NCBI GenBank assembly: GCA_029339505.1
Contig: JAQISU010000036.1
Span: 4,108,501-4,172,500, forward strand
DNA: 64,000 nt
Origin: Unio delphinus
Taxonomy: Eukaryota > Mollusca > Bivalvia > Unionida > Unionidae
Direction: 5' to 3'
In this document: piece by piece, positions 10,356-23,286 of the stretch
Numbering within the stretch: the first letter of the stretch is position 1
Layout of the letters: every line of letters begins with the position of its first letter
Notes under the pieces: model-generated
Told to the model about the DNA's origin: nothing
The model's input: the letters and a program-made list of their open reading frames with translations, nothing else
The model's database searches: none
Made by a program: the position numbers and the translations under genes

Positions 10356-13300
10356 TAGATATATATATCAACACGTGTTATATTTCGTAAAAGCACCACG
10401 TTAACCACCATTTAAAGCCTGCTTGCTACATCAAAACTTTAAAAAGTCCGTTTCGTAACATATGACACTATATCTCAGATGTTTATATTGACAAAATTGT
10501 CATATTTTGTTTTGTGAAATATATTTGATTCTTTTGCTGAAAAGACTTGTATAAATCGTTTCAGACAACACAGTAAATATCACGCACAGTTAAACGAAGC
10601 AGAGGAAATGTTGCTATATTTAAGATACGGTGTATGCCGAACAAGTCGGTAGAGAATCTTGGATTGGCTGAAAGTGTAGGTTTCATGCAAAATCTTGTGT
10701 ACACTTTGGTTCAAATTGATGTATATTTAAATACGCTCTACCAAACGGGCCTATGCTGAAATCAAACATCAGGATTACAAAACAATACTTCTATAAAAGC
10801 AAGTAAACAAATCTTTGTGTCAGAAGGAATAATACACAAAGATCTGCTGTGAGAATCAGGAATAAGTTTAAGACAATTAGGAGCACAAAATATGTTCATT
10901 ATGCTGCACTATATGCTCCATCACTGTCTCGGAAAATGGTATTAATATCATCGGAATTGTCGAAGGTTTTAAAAGACTGTTGGAGTAAAACATGTTGATT
11001 GTATTAATCCGCATGTTTATAAGGTTGTGGAATTTTTTGAACAATTTAGTATGGCGCAATAAATAGTCACTATCGAAGATGTAAGAAAAAAGATCGTCTA
11101 TACTACATTATTATATATTATTCATGCATTACTATAATTGAGTTAACATCCAGTCCATTCCAGTAATGAACTCATCAATGAAATTTCATCTGGTTATGTT
11201 AAATCATGAAATGGTGATAACCAATCAGCAAGCGCGGCAAACAAATGATACATTTAATTTTTTATATATTATTTAACATATCTACGGCTTTTTGTATCTG
11301 TGTTTTGATAAATCATTTACAGCTATCCTTCTGGGGTGTCTAGCAAAACTATGCAGGACGAGTTTGTGCATTACGTTTCTAGATTTAAAGTTGATTGTAA
11401 CTGACTAAATATATATTTTCTGAAGCTTGTTGATACAGCACAAAATCTAAAACAAGGATTGATTGAACAACAGACTGTACACAAACCCATGGGCCATTGA
11501 TATGGAATTATATTGCCCCGATATTAAGGATTCGTGTTTCTAATGATTGGAATAGCTTAATATTACCTTAGTAAAATAAACATGATTGTGTTATAACGTT
11601 CTTCTCAAGAAAATGACAATTTTAAAACGAAGGGATAGCATAGGATCAACATGAGATACTTAAGGAGCACTACACAATGAGTAAATATTTTCTTTAACCT
11701 TACCGTAACGATAGTTTCCATTATTTATCATATCAATACTGTCTTCTATATCATATACTAATCGCATCCATGCAGGAAAATATAATAATACCTCGAACTT
11801 TCTCCTTTCAGGATTCGCGAATTTACCGAGTCGCGACATTTTCATTGGAACCTAAATAAATTGCATCACCGATTTTTTCACAGATCTGCGAAATATTTCC
11901 CATTCGTTACATGGTTTTACCTTACTGTGAGTGCAATACAAAACGGCTGCCAATGAATTAGTATTGGGGTTATATTAAAATATCAATACTGTACTGCAAA
12001 TGCCCTAGTGTGGCAAATACCCATTTTTGGACAGTTACGTTGGGTTGAAGGGTCAGAGCGCATTCCCTATCGAAAAGTTGGAATTCGTCGACACCAGCCG
12101 CAAACTTAAACGATCTTTCATCGATATAAATATGCATGAAATCGATAGGAATATAATTTATTTTCTTAATAATCGTGAGTTTAGCATTCGTTACGTCTTT
12201 AATCCGCTGATAGAAGACGAAAGTTCATCATTGCTGAATTTTGACGTGATCTAATCTTTTGCATTGTTAGTCTCGTGAATGCACCAGTCTCGCAATCTAC
12301 ACGTCAATGACAACAAAGGCCAGACAGTCACGTCAACAATACGCCATTTCTTGTGTTCGGTAGAAAAATAAATCCAACATAAAAAATAACGGCAGGTAAT
12401 TTTAGTTTAGATAAAAAAAGAAAGAAATAATATTCCTTTCGATTTCATGCTGGTTAAGATCGATGAAAGATCGTTCAACTTTGTTGGGCCGGCAAATAAG
12501 CGGCTACCCCAAATGTCCAAATATAAAAAAAATGGGGTTTGAAGGGTCAGAGGAAACTCGGACTAATACCCATTAGGCGATGCTATGCTATACTTTTACG
12601 ACAGTCATTTTTTTAAGGTGATGTATTAAGCTATCTTTTAAATTAAATTAATGTTCTTTGGGAGCATGATTTGGGTCAAGTTTAGGATTTAAACTCTAGA
12701 AATAAGGATTTATTAGCATTTGTAGTGCCTCGCACCAAACATTCGCGATTCTTCCTGATTCGCGACGGGTACTGGAACCTAACCCTGCGAATGTTCGAGG
12801 TATTACGGTAATTAGGAACCATATTTAGTATAATAACTTAAAAATATAATAATTATGCGCATGAAATGTTGAAGGTTTTAGAATTGTTGTGATACTGGTT
12901 TTAGCTAGTCTCAACTCTATGGATTTTAATATGAATACAGATGCACTATAATGATATGGTTTTGAAGCCTGGCTGTGTAAATGTGAATCAATGTCATTGA
13001 GTGGGTCAGTGAATGACATGAACATGAGTATTAATCATCTGACTAAATTATATCCTATAGAAATAGTTATCCTAGCAGATTGGGCAACTTAAAATATACA
13101 CATCCATCCTTACCAATTACCCTAAATATAGCTATACAACACACTCGCACATTTATGTATTAATATGAAGTCAACTAATTCTACAACTATTCCATAACGG
13201 ATCAGCTGTTTCGGGTTCTAGGAAAATTAAAAGAATACATATTTAAGAATGTGAAGATCAAAATGTGTCACAGTTGGTGATGTTTGAATTGTAGCTAATT

Positions 13301-14779
13301 TTTAACCTACACCCCATGTGTACATTTACAGAGCATTAATAAAAGCAATATAATTATGTATAGCCACACTAAATGTTAAAAAGCTAGGTATGTTTTTATG
13401 CCACTACGGCATATTATAATTTACTGTTGAACCTATTTTCTCACAATTTTGGACTATATTGACAAGACCTGTTGATAACATCTGAACGTTTTTGCTGTTT
13501 TGTTTAGAAGTGAGGCAGAGGTAATGAAAACAACGTTTCATCGCTCTATAATAGTGGTGGAAGAAACACACTACCAATCCTACAACGAAGATTGGGTCTA
13601 GAAGCTGCCAGACAGTGGTTAAAATGAAATCAATGATACAATTTCACTATTTGTTTAATAGTGAAAATCGACATATGATTATTGCTATGAAGTTACGACT
13701 GAATGGGAAAATAGGGAATATAAATATCAATTATATTTCCGAAAAGAAAAAATATATAATAGATGATATTGAAGTCACCGATATTTCTACTCAAGCATAT
13801 TGCTATATAAAAGAAAGGAGTTGAAACTGGTATGCATTTACATTCAGGAACTATTAGACTGATGTACAAAAACACTTTCATATGACAAGCGATTAAATAC
13901 AAACTTCATTAAAGCAAGTCGAGTGATTACAATCTTAAGGCTGCCGGCATAACGATGAAAAATGCATTTTGTAACGTATCTCACGGTCAGAGCTTGGATG
14001 ATGCGACTTACAAACTTCTGAGATCTTGTTTGTGAAATATCTTTAAACTAGGATATGTTAAAACAGTTGTGTAAATCGTCTCAGACAAACCAGTTACAAA
14101 CAAGCAGAGTAAAACAAAGTGTAGGTGGTTTGACGGTTACAATCTCACTAGATAGTGTATCAGTGTAGCTCACTTTCGGATAGTTTAATAAGTAAACACG
14201 GCAGATGTAGATAATGAACAAATCACAGTGCAAAATATAACCATGTATTCTATTATTCTATGAAAAGGCTGAAAAACGTTCTTAAAGAACACCGACAGGG
14301 TGTGTCAATTGATTATCCTTTTAAGATGCTAGTCCAGATTTTCTGATTCATTGTGAACATTGTAAATAAATGAGTGGCATTCTTGAAGTGAAATTCCCAT
14401 TCAAGTAAAGGCATTTGACACCCCTTGAAGCAGCACAGAAATGTGATTTACAATGTGGTGTTAGAAATGGCAAGATTAAACTAAAAGTTAATCACACATA
14501 CTACTACTATTTACAAGGACAGTTACCAGTGACGAATAGTAAGAGGTGTGCTTTTGTTGTATAGAGAAACAGAGGAATACATGTGGAGAGGATACGGTTT
14601 GATAACAAACTCTGAGAGGAGAGAATGCTGCCCACGTTGAAGGACTGTTACATGACAAGCATTCTGCCAGAAATTTTCTCAAGTAGAATTAAAAGAGGCT
14701 TTCCTAATCACCCAAACAAATGAGTTTGATATCAAATTCTTTACAGATATACTTTACATGTTTTCTTGGCAAGATTGTT
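10356..14779. other. Single-copy stretch without recognisable genes
   Basis: Apart from the foldback at 12095-12490 I see only short frames with no family signature. The segment near 10450-10600 resembles 13965-14100 (shared AAATCGT(T/C)TCAGACAA), so a dispersed repeat is present twice. CTGGAACCTAACCC-like and GAAGGGTCAGAG pieces also recur around 12040-12780. Confidence 0.5.
12095..12490. repeat. Foldback / MITE-like element
   Basis: Two inverted arms of about 55 bp: 12095-12150 and 12431-12490. They include a perfect 17-bp match (12109-12125 against 12459-12475, AACGATCTTTCATCGAT and its complement) and a matching GCATGAAATCGA-AGGAATA outward part. The interior is about 280 bp without coding capacity. 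No terminal duplication is resolved. Confidence 0.5.
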
Positions 14780-15032
14780 TTGTTTGTTTGTTATTAGGGT
14801 TTAACGCCATTTTTTCAGCACACGATAGGCTATACATGGTGGCCAGTATTATTGGTGGAGGAAGAACCCAGGAAAAAACTCGGAAAGAATCACCAACCCA
14901 CGAGAAGCTACTGGTAAAAGCTTTCTCGCATAACTACATTAGCCGAATCTTAGACTCGAACACACGTAGACACAGGTGAGGCGGCAGTGATCCGCAACGG
15001 AACGCTTTTTACACCACTCGGCCACTCGGGGC
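14780..15032 (-). repeat. tRNA-derived SINE (minus strand)
   Basis: Read on the minus strand it starts GCCCCGAGTGGCCGAGTGGT, which contains a Pol III A box of the serine/leucine tRNA type. GTTCGAGTC follows as the B box about 45 bases later, then a SINE body ending in a TTTGT-rich tail. A second copy of the same family is at 38338-38561. Confidence 0.8.
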
Positions 15033-15120
15033 AAGATAAAATTGTTGTAACATCTACATAATTATGCATATAAAGAAGAAATATTTATCACGACATGTAC
15101 ATTACAGTTAATTGAATGTT

Positions 15121-15157
15121 GAGAGAGAGAGATATACAGATAGATTGAGAGAGAGAT

Positions 15158-15214
<57 letters not shown>
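15121..15214 (+). repeat. (GA)n microsatellite
   Basis: GA run with an interruption near 15133-15162. Confidence 0.95.
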
Positions 15215-15216
<2 letters not shown>

Positions 15217-16939
15217 ATCAATATACAGCATAAACCTTAAAAAAAAAAAAAAGAAATAAGAGTGTAACGTAAACTAATCATGACAATTGTATACAATGTG
15301 CTGCATACATTTTTTTTTTTATGTCCAACATAATTGTTATTTTAATATAAATACAGTATATACATAGCAGGGTCCAACAAATCCTGTTTGCTGTTTTTGG
15401 GTTTATCTTATGTTCATTTCAGTAAAATAGTGAGTTAGTCTTGTACAAGTGACGGCTGTATTGTTGTTAGTGCACCGAAACGTTTTGGTGGGTATCTATC
15501 TTGAAGATAAACTTGTCTTTTTGTGCACATTTTTAACTGATGATATCAAATTAAATAAATAATATATAACCTATTTTGTTTCATATACTCTAATACATAC
15601 CATTATGTACAGATAATTTAATATTCTACATAGTACGTTGAGTACTTCTTAAATGTATTAATATGTTTCTTTAACATCCCCACTCTCTACTTAATTATTG
15701 AACATATCTTTGCTACAAAATTTAAGCACTAAGATAACAATTGTGTTGTAATGGCATGTCACCTGACAAAAGTTTTAAAACATTTTATGTAAATGATGAA
15801 CTGACCATTTAATGTTTGAAGGAGGATGACGAGGATAATATAAATTTTGAGAAGGGGGCGGTGGCCTTGCTTTGCTTGAAGGACAATGTTTGTGTTTGGC
15901 TAGTATGGTTCGAAATTTTGAACTATCCGGAACTTAAGTGCTACGATCATTAAGTACCTTTTGCATGCGTGAAATGCCATATAGTGAAATGCTAGAATAT
16001 TGAAGACAAGGAAGTAGTGTTCAGCACTGCACTAAAATAAACTGTCTGAAACTCTTAAGAGTGTCTGCGGAGTGTAACTTTTCATGTAAAACGTTTAGAA
16101 CGAGGGGGCAAAATCGGTGGTTATTTATCCAGACTAGACAGATTTTAAAAGGTTGAAATGAAATATCAGTAACAGGCAAGCCATCCGTCACTCAATCTAA
16201 CACGCTTATTGATGCAGGAAGAATTATTCACAAGTATCTTCTATTAGATTTCGAAACATAGTTAACAATATGTTTATTATTGTGCACTAGATGTTTCATT
16301 TTGTGTAGGAAAACGTTATTAAATATCTGTATTGTCTATCGTTTTCTTATAGAATAGTGCTACATTCAGAATATAATAAGTATATTGATATAAATAGTTC
16401 TTGATTTTTTATTCATGGTTTGGTTCCATCTCTTTCAACAGTTGTGCTAAGTTAATATTTAAATTATAATAAAATGCAATTAAACTGTCACTGGATAGTT
16501 TGTATATAATACATTTCGAGAAGATGTAACTGTTTCTTTCTCAATGAAATGTTTATGTTGGTATTATAAATCTAATAATGCTTATTTTAACAAATCCAAT
16601 CATATCCATAATACATTTTCCTAGACATCTAAGTAAGAGACGGAAGGTTAATATGTTTCTGCTTTAAACATCATACTTGACAAAATGAAATGATTGGTTG
16701 TAGTGGTCCAAACGATTAACGGAACATAATTAAATCCAGTACTAATTTGTTTCAATCATTCCTATATAATGTTCCGGCTGCATCTTTACAAAATTCAATA
16801 TTTTTTCAAAAACGTTGAACTAAATCAATACCAAGTATCAGACCCAATTCATGTCATACATAAATACGATATATAATAAAAAGACATACACATACCGAGA
16901 CACACACAACCTCACTTGTTTATGTACGAAAAGCTGATT
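15215..16939. other. Non-coding stretch
   Basis: AT-rich, no family signature and no sustained reading frame. Nothing further to report. Confidence 0.6.
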
Positions 16940-17843
16940 CACTATCATATCCGATTGGTCATATTGCACAAGGGCAACGTTTTAGACCCCGTTGATGCGC
17001 TGCTGCTTAAAACGTGTTATTACGACAGGCAATATGGCAAATATATCTACCACCATCTAAAATAATCGAATATGCGCATTTTTATATCAGTGTTCCCAAT
17101 AAAATTCATCAGGCGGGTATTTTTTTTTGTATCACATGCTACGGTCAAAATACGAGGACGTCAAATACCATACAACTACGCGTTAATAAACTTTGACGTT
17201 GCAAGCAGATACAAATAAGTAGAACCATTATCAACACAGACAGAAACATTGGTAGCCTCTGCATTTGAACGAAAGTGTCAACGAGGACCATTAAGATGAC
17301 CACAATTATTACAGTTTAATCCTTTCAGAGACTCTAAGGGTGTAATATCAACCCTGAGGAAGCAACATATGTCAACATACGACGATGACACTGCGATTCA
17401 TCGTGATAAGACAATTGTTGGATGTACTACTCGAACTCTTGCTAAGCGGTTATTTGGATATCACTATGCAAGGGAAACAGCTCATAATACAAGATCTCGA
17501 GAATTGGTTGCAAGATTAACAAGTGTGATAAATGCATTCAAGAATAAAATTACTCGAACAACTTCCATGATACACATTGATGCAATCACACACAAAAAAA
17601 CATATACCTGTACAACGAAATTATTTATTTCAACAACCAGTACTAGGTAATGTTATTGTCAGATATTTATATGAACCTGGTAAATTTGAAAGGGGTCAAA
17701 AAGAGCGACTGTTCCTATCTAGAGCAGTGTGACTCACAAAATAACTAGTAGAACACGATCTACGGGTAGACTTGCAAACTATGCATTTAGACTTAAAATA
17801 TTACAAATAATTCCAGAGGATAAACAATTGCCACCGCGATGAC
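16940..17843 (+). pseudogene. Relic of Polinton integrase (older inverted element)
   Basis: Translation follows the intact integrase: a QAIWQIYLPP segment at about 17030, PN-IHQA, then a DRDKTIVG/TLAKRLFGY segment at about 17400-17460 corresponding to the glutamate helix. GNVIVRYLYEPG follows near 17650 and PEDKQLPPR at the end. Several stops and frameshifts interrupt it. It lies on the plus strand and converges on the polymerase relic, the mirror image of the intact arrangement. Confidence 0.85.
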
Positions 17844-17849
17844 TTAACT

Positions 17850-20800
17850 AGTACCTTGACGTCGATTACACTCAAGACAGGTCAGCATCACATTTTCACG
17901 TGTATGACTAAGACTAATATCCTTCCTATCCGCGGTCGATTGTCTTGGATGTTTATCCGAATACTGTCATAACATTATTGTGTTACAGCTCGCAGAATGA
18001 TTAGAATGATGTTGTTTCAGCATCATTATAAATTCAGCATCAATATGAAAATCGTGATTACTTTTTTGTCACTTTGTTTATAACTATTGAGGGTTTGTTT
18101 TTCTTACGATATCGTCGTTAACAATTGCGTTCCTGGTCTCAGTTAAAATGTAAGAAAACTATCCGAAGCTGATATATTTTTCTAACTTGTGATACCCCAA
18201 GATATACTAGGTTTGACCAGTTGGTACGATCATCAATAATCCAAATAACTGTAACATAAATAATTAACCCTTGAGATAAGTGGATTGTCCTTGCGAATCC
18301 TACTGTCCATGGACATTGGTCTTTTAACCCATTATCGACAGCACTGATAGGACATGTGACAACATCATTTAATACGAGATTATGTTTCTCAGTCGGTCCA
18401 GGAATTTCAACTTCAATATGATGTCGTCGTATAACTGCTTGTCTATAACATAACTGTACAGGCAATTTGGAAAATATTTCCTTCTGTAACGGAAAATATT
18501 GATGTTGAAGTGTATCGCGAAATATCTTTCCAATTGTCACTGTCAAATCATTTTGGGCTCCACAAAATCCAAAACATATTTATGGACATTTCTGAAATTA
18601 TTTCACGCATTAGTTCAGATTGAAATGTATTGGATTGTAGTCTGATTATTTTCGTAAACTCATTTAATTTTGAATCGTGCGCTCCATGATAATCAGACAT
18701 CTCTTCGTACAAATCTTCAAAATCGTTCAACCGAAAATGCGGGTACAATCCAGCCAATGCTTGACCGTGATTGTCACACATTCGCAAAGCTGTATTCTTT
18801 AACAATATCCAATCAAGAAATATGTTTAATATATTGAGCGACACTGGGCATACTACATCCCAAATGATTAGTCCGGGTATTTATTTTTCACCCATTCGAT
18901 CAGTAGTCCATAAATTACCTTTCTACCGAACGCAGCTGTGATACGTATATGGTTGCACAACTCTCTCTTTCATTTCCCGTGCAGGTCAATGGGTGGGAGT
19001 TAAGACATCTAAATCCTAATTCTCTCAAAAAAAAACGAAATAACACTTATTATTTTCCCACATCCTCCTGCTCTATTTAGATAAACAGTTTTACATATGG
19101 ATGCTGGATCGGATAAAAATTGCGTCCTTGTCGATCGATAATGATCTTCAATTTCAGCTTCTGCGGCTTTAGTATATTCATATAGCGTTTCAGCTTTTAT
19201 TCTTTACGGTCACCACAGTGCATCATCGTTTGTAAGTTGATTCACTACTTCTGTACATCTATTTTTTTCGATATTATACGAATCGGTAACAAGTTTAAAG
19301 AAACATAAGCGAATATAGGCAAACTTATATGTGTATATTGCCGAGAGGCGTCATCGATATACAATACGTTATAAGAAACCTTGTTCCTTTAGAGAAGTAA
19401 GAATTTACTCGACTTACAAATATAAATATTTTTTTTGTATTATACATAAAGTTATATTCAGCATGACCTATAAGTAATAGTGCATAATTTCGCTGATAAT
19501 TATATGAACCACCTTGAGTAAATTTACTGATTATTCTTCTACCGAGATCTTTTGCATCGTTAGGTAACCAAACTTTAGTCTCCTTATTATATGATATAAA
19601 TGCATCACATACAGTCAGCGACATCAGTATTTGACAATCAATCAAATAGCTTTAAAGAAAAAATACTATTGGAGCCCAACGTTTCTTAGAGAAATTTCTA
19701 CGAAACCAAACATAACAAATCGGACCAAGACTCCTAACAAATTTGTCAGATGTTATGCGAGCAAATACAGTTAGATCAAAATAGGATAGTGCTCCATTTA
19801 TCGATAATCTGGTTGTTTAAAAATTATCCAGAACATTTTCCGTAGTCTCAAAATCTTTTTTGATAACACGAGACCATACCCACAGAATAACATCTTTAGA
19901 ATCGTATTTAGTATTTCACAATCCACCGTGTCCATATTCAACTGAATTGAACTTCTAGAAAATCAAATTGTGTTGGCTTCCACGAATGATTTTCTCGGGC
20001 AAAATGAGCTGCAAATGACGGAACTTTAAAACAATTTGTTAGTTATTGTGCAATATTCTCTGTTGACATTTTATGTGCGATATTTTTCATTTCAACATAG
20101 AGAGAGTCTTTAAGATATCTGTCACAGTCAGGTCTTACAAATTGATCAAACTTATTTGTCCTTGCTACAAATACTTCGATCTGGTCTAATAATTGCGTTG
20201 TCGTTTTCAGGACTCTGAAAAAATCATTCTGAGACAGGATCATTTTCACTATATTTGGGAAGAAAATCGAACATGTTCTGAGGATAACATCTTACGGTCC
20301 CATCTCGTGGCAATATTGTTACTGCGTTAATTTACGCTTGGGCATTATGATCTATGATATATATTGGTGCTCATCTTTATTTATAAAGTTTCGAATCTTT
20401 TATAATATACCCTGTTATACATTTTAAAATTATTGCAATTTTTTTTAGTATCTTTTTTAATCCTGATACACAATTAATTGTAGTTTCGGATATGTTTAAC
20501 TAATGGCGCCCACTCGATTATTTTTCATCGCCTTAGATCAGTTAACTCGTTAAACGTAATTGTAAATCGCAAAATGTGTACTATTACTTGTTCGGCCACA
20601 CAATTTTATCATTACAAATTTCATTGGCTTAAGATTATTAGGAATTGTGTTTTTTTAAAATTTATCATTGGAATTCCAAACAAAGCACGGTTCCTTTCAT
20701 AATACGATTTGTCAATACCAGTCAACATTTCTGGATTGGAAATTTTTATCGGAATGACTATTTGTTCGTTAACAAGGATAATATTATATTATCACGAATA

Positions 20801-21095
20801 ATCTAATTAACTGTTTCTGTTAGTACGTACAATAAATGTAACTCTGTAAGAAAACTTCAGATTATTGAGATAATTAATGATAATTGCCGATTGTGTGTCG
20901 TTCATTGAAGCGTCGACATCATGACTTTTGAATGTTGACCATACGTGAGATGCGCCATCTGTGTTAAATATCTTCTTCGCACCGTGAATTGTATACCATT
21001 TGTATTCATCGTATCAACCATAGTATTTATTGGTAAATCAGAAGATATTCTATTGAAATTAAATTTATATACCAGGGCTTTATTTTTGATGATCT
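17850..21095 (-). pseudogene. Relic of the Polinton polymerase-helicase-HNH fusion gene (near full length)
   Basis: On the minus strand, from about 21095 down to 17850, the sequence matches the whole 32018-35659 gene: N-terminal region, polymerase palm pieces (LGRRII-KFTQGG at 19500-19560), the helicase region (18139-18844) and the terminal HNH module (about 17880-17980). It is broken by many stops and shifts, and a region of about 40 codons before motif B is missing. At 20043-20110 it lacks exactly 21 nt that carry a palindrome in the intact gene. The shared architecture shows the fusion predates this relic. Confidence 0.85.
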
Positions 21096-21144
21096 TTTAA
21101 ACTATTCCATATTATTATTGAAAATAAGTGTTTAAATACAAAAA

Positions 21145-21440
21145 ATGTTGGATAGGTGGATGACGATAGGGTCATCAACATCTTGTGACAAATCCTGTAT
21201 CAATGAATTATGAGGACATATTTTACAGCGTGTTCGTCGATGTAGTCTAGGTTCAAAACCCTGTTTACAATCTGGTGATGCGATTAGAGGAAAAACACTG
21301 TTGTGTTTGCAATGCAGTGGTAAAAGTTGCAGATGGTTCAGACGGTATTATGCTAAAATAAATACAGAGTACCAATGCTTTACAAAATGTAGAAGATTTC
21401 GTGTCTAGATTATCAAGTAACAATTTAGACAAATAATGAT
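21145..21440 (+). pseudogene. Relic of the Polinton zinc-finger protein
   Basis: The translation keeps the order of the intact protein at 31646-31975: a MIGS/TIGS-like start, CDKSC, an RGK--LC--C segment and an RRYY segment. A stop replaces the third cysteine region. Divergent from the polymerase relic, as in the intact element. Confidence 0.75.
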
Positions 21441-21466
21441 TTAAACTAATAATATTATCATATAAT

Positions 21467-21741
21467 ATGAACCGATAATTTGTAATGCATCCAAAAATCA
21501 AGAATTATGAAGCATTTTGTGATGGTGTAATAAGAAACTGTTGGTTGGAAAGACCAGTTTGCACTGTCGATTACCTTAGATTTTAAGTTGTAAAAAAATA
21601 TATCTGTCATAAATTCAATTGTTTTTTTACTTCTTTCAGAGAAATCAAAACAAATCTTGTCATTGCTCATATTAACGGTCACAATCTTAATAATTCTTTA
21701 TGTAAGCTTGAAGCTATAACTCAAAGTGAGAGTACTGCACA
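21467..21741 (+). pseudogene. Relic of the Polinton HNH endonuclease, left part (insertion target)
   Basis: From the ATG at 21467 the sequence tracks the intact HNH gene: HP-IKNYEA, DGV-R, DYLRF, then IAHI and NNSL-KLEAI-Q-EST. TATAAT precedes the ATG. The young Polinton interrupts it right after the TGCACA at 21736-21741; the remainder resumes at 38014. Stops and substitutions (a His-for-Asp change next to the catalytic histidine) show it was dead. Confidence 0.8.
21736..21741. repeat. Target-site duplication, left (TGCACA)
   Basis: TGCACA directly before the first terminal base and again at 38008-38013. Polintons typically make 6-bp duplications. The T at 38008 can be assigned to either the duplication or the terminal repeat. 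Confidence 0.8.
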
Positions 21742-21951
21742 AGCAGCAGAGTGAGTGAACAGACTTTCTCTAATTGGGGTATATTTTAAGCAAAAATATT
21801 CTAAGTCTCCATTTGCCAAACTGAGACTTAACAATTTTAGAGCTCTGTTTGTCAAACGGAGCCTTCCTCAAGGGTAAAAAAAAAAGACGCCATTTAGTTG
21901 ACGTTCACCTCTTCGGCTGCTAATGCGCTAACTAAATATTTGATCAAGTCC
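21742..21951 (+). repeat. Left terminal inverted repeat (210 bp)
   Basis: Reverse complement of 37799-38008; I find no mismatch, including an A10 tract. The stop codon of the first minus-strand gene (21952-21954) abuts its inner end. Confidence 0.95.
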
Positions 21952-23286
21952 TTAAGATTTCACAAACAAACTAATTTGTAAAACCTCACCTCGTAAATCA
22001 ATCAGATTATTAGATTGGTCAGTGAGTTTGAAATTAATTCTCGTTAACAAATTATTATGACATCGCATATAGACTAGATTAGTTGGGTCTTCAATAATTA
22101 GAAATCCTGGAGGAGTCGTTGGTGCAAATGAGTATAAAATATATCCTTGCTGAGCTTGATTTGATTGTTCGAGATTTATTTGATAATTTCCTTCGATAAC
22201 GTCACATACTAAATTGAGCGCAATCACCGTTGAAATATTCACATTATTCGGAGCAATATGTCTACCGCCGCCTTCTGGATCATTATTATATTTCAGAATA
22301 TTTGCTGTAGGATTCTTCGATTTTTTCCAATTATCGTGGATTCTTTTGAACCCAATATCAATAGCATCGTCAAGTTGTTTCTTTAGTTTATCCGGGTTAT
22401 ATCCAGGGATTTTAAAATCTTTAATCTCCGTTTTATTAATATTGTATAGATCCGCAAACTTATCATGTAATATCTCTTCATTTAATACTTCTTGAATAAT
22501 TATCGAGTGAAATATTTTCATATCGTCGATGATTTTATTACCCGTTTCTACGACGTTGATAAATTCATCCTTGGTGAGAGAGCTGGATTTAATAGATATT
22601 AGCAGTCGTGAAAAATTATTATTCATTACTGTGAAATTTCCGTTGATGAGAGGGAGGTAGATTGAATGAAAAACTTTTTTATTTATGAACTTATCGGGGG
22701 TATAATCTTGATAATTTTTGACTTCATTGACGGGTTTTATTTTGTTGGTGATATAATCGGATTTTTTAGGTTCGGGTGGAAAATCCTTCGAATTTTCTCG
22801 CGAGTTATCCGGTGGTAATTCAGGCCATCCTAACACTGATCTTATAGAACTCTGATAAATATCTACAACGTATCCTTCTGTATTTATCTCGATAGCAGAT
22901 GATAGTGTTGGTTCATGAACTGTTATAGCGATTTTTGATTCTTTTCCGGTGAGAGATTTTATTCTGCGTTGAAATTCAGCATTGATCTGTTCGATTTGAT
23001 ATGACCCAGTTGGTATAGAAACAACCTGCCAATCTGGTGTTCCGTCTTCACGATTCTTGTTTGCAAATACCAAGGAATTATTCGGTTGTTGACCACCAAA
23101 TGCTACCGATCTAATATTAGGCCAGCTATGATACACTCGTAGTTTTGCTAGTGCGATCTCGCTCACGGGAACAGGAATTGGAAAATTAACACTAAATTCG
23201 GGACGTGTTGAGGTTATTGATATCGTGCTTGTTTTCACCGGTGTTGTATTTGTTACTATTTGTTGAAGTAGTTCTTGCGACGACAT
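21952..23286 (-). CDS. Polinton C-terminal beta-domain protein (minor capsid/penton candidate)
   Basis: 444 residues, function not certain. The N-terminal 150 residues are beta-prone and conserved in all three relic copies. A charged, Lys/Pro-rich middle (about 165-345) follows. The last 100 residues end in a segment of the form F-L-D-N-LIDL-GE-L-I-L. From memory of the family, that ending recurs at the C termini of minor capsid or penton-type proteins in Polintons; this is recognition, not a search. A palindrome of the element family lies in frame (22779-22797, encoding ENSKDF). In relic 39905-40691 the equivalent segment is seven codons shorter. The start is fixed by homology; it overlaps the previous gene by 95 bp, and the stop touches the TIR. 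Confidence 0.8.
   Translation of the reverse strand: MSSQELLQQIVTNTTPVKTSTISITSTRPEFSVNFPIPVPVSEIALAKLRVYHSWPNIRSVAFGGQQPNNSLVFANKNREDGTPDWQVVSIPTGSYQIEQINAEFQRRIKSLTGKESKIAITVHEPTLSSAIEINTEGYVVDIYQSSIRSVLGWPELPPDNSRENSKDFPPEPKKSDYITNKIKPVNEVKNYQDYTPDKFINKKVFHSIYLPLINGNFTVMNNNFSRLLISIKSSSLTKDEFINVVETGNKIIDDMKIFHSIIIQEVLNEEILHDKFADLYNINKTEIKDFKIPGYNPDKLKKQLDDAIDIGFKRIHDNWKKSKNPTANILKYNNDPEGGGRHIAPNNVNISTVIALNLVCDVIEGNYQINLEQSNQAQQGYILYSFAPTTPPGFLIIEDPTNLVYMRCHNNLLTRINFKLTDQSNNLIDLRGEVLQISLFVKS
22779..22797. repeat. Element palindrome, in frame inside the beta-domain gene
   Basis: GAAAATCCTTCGAATTTTC: six-base arms GAAAAT/ATTTTC around a variable centre. Encodes ENSKDF, like GNSKNF in the polymerase. 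Confidence 0.6.

Noticed and set aside
12027..12254. 75-codon plus-strand frame
   Set aside because: Overlaps the arm of the foldback element and shows no family signature.
13615..13824. 69-codon plus-strand frame with coding-like composition
   Set aside because: No motif, no homologue elsewhere in the window and AT-rich background; length is not beyond chance.
14780..15032. tRNA-Ser/Leu gene on the minus strand
   Set aside because: Same reason: a tRNA-like promoter attached to a SINE body, repeated at 38338-38561.
22214..22495. Plus-strand frame of 93 codons opposite the beta-domain gene
   Set aside because: Antisense shadow of a gene conserved in the relics. The same holds for plus-strand frames opposite 23822-29575 and minus-strand frames opposite the polymerase at 32176-32439, 33601-33786 and 35456-35665.
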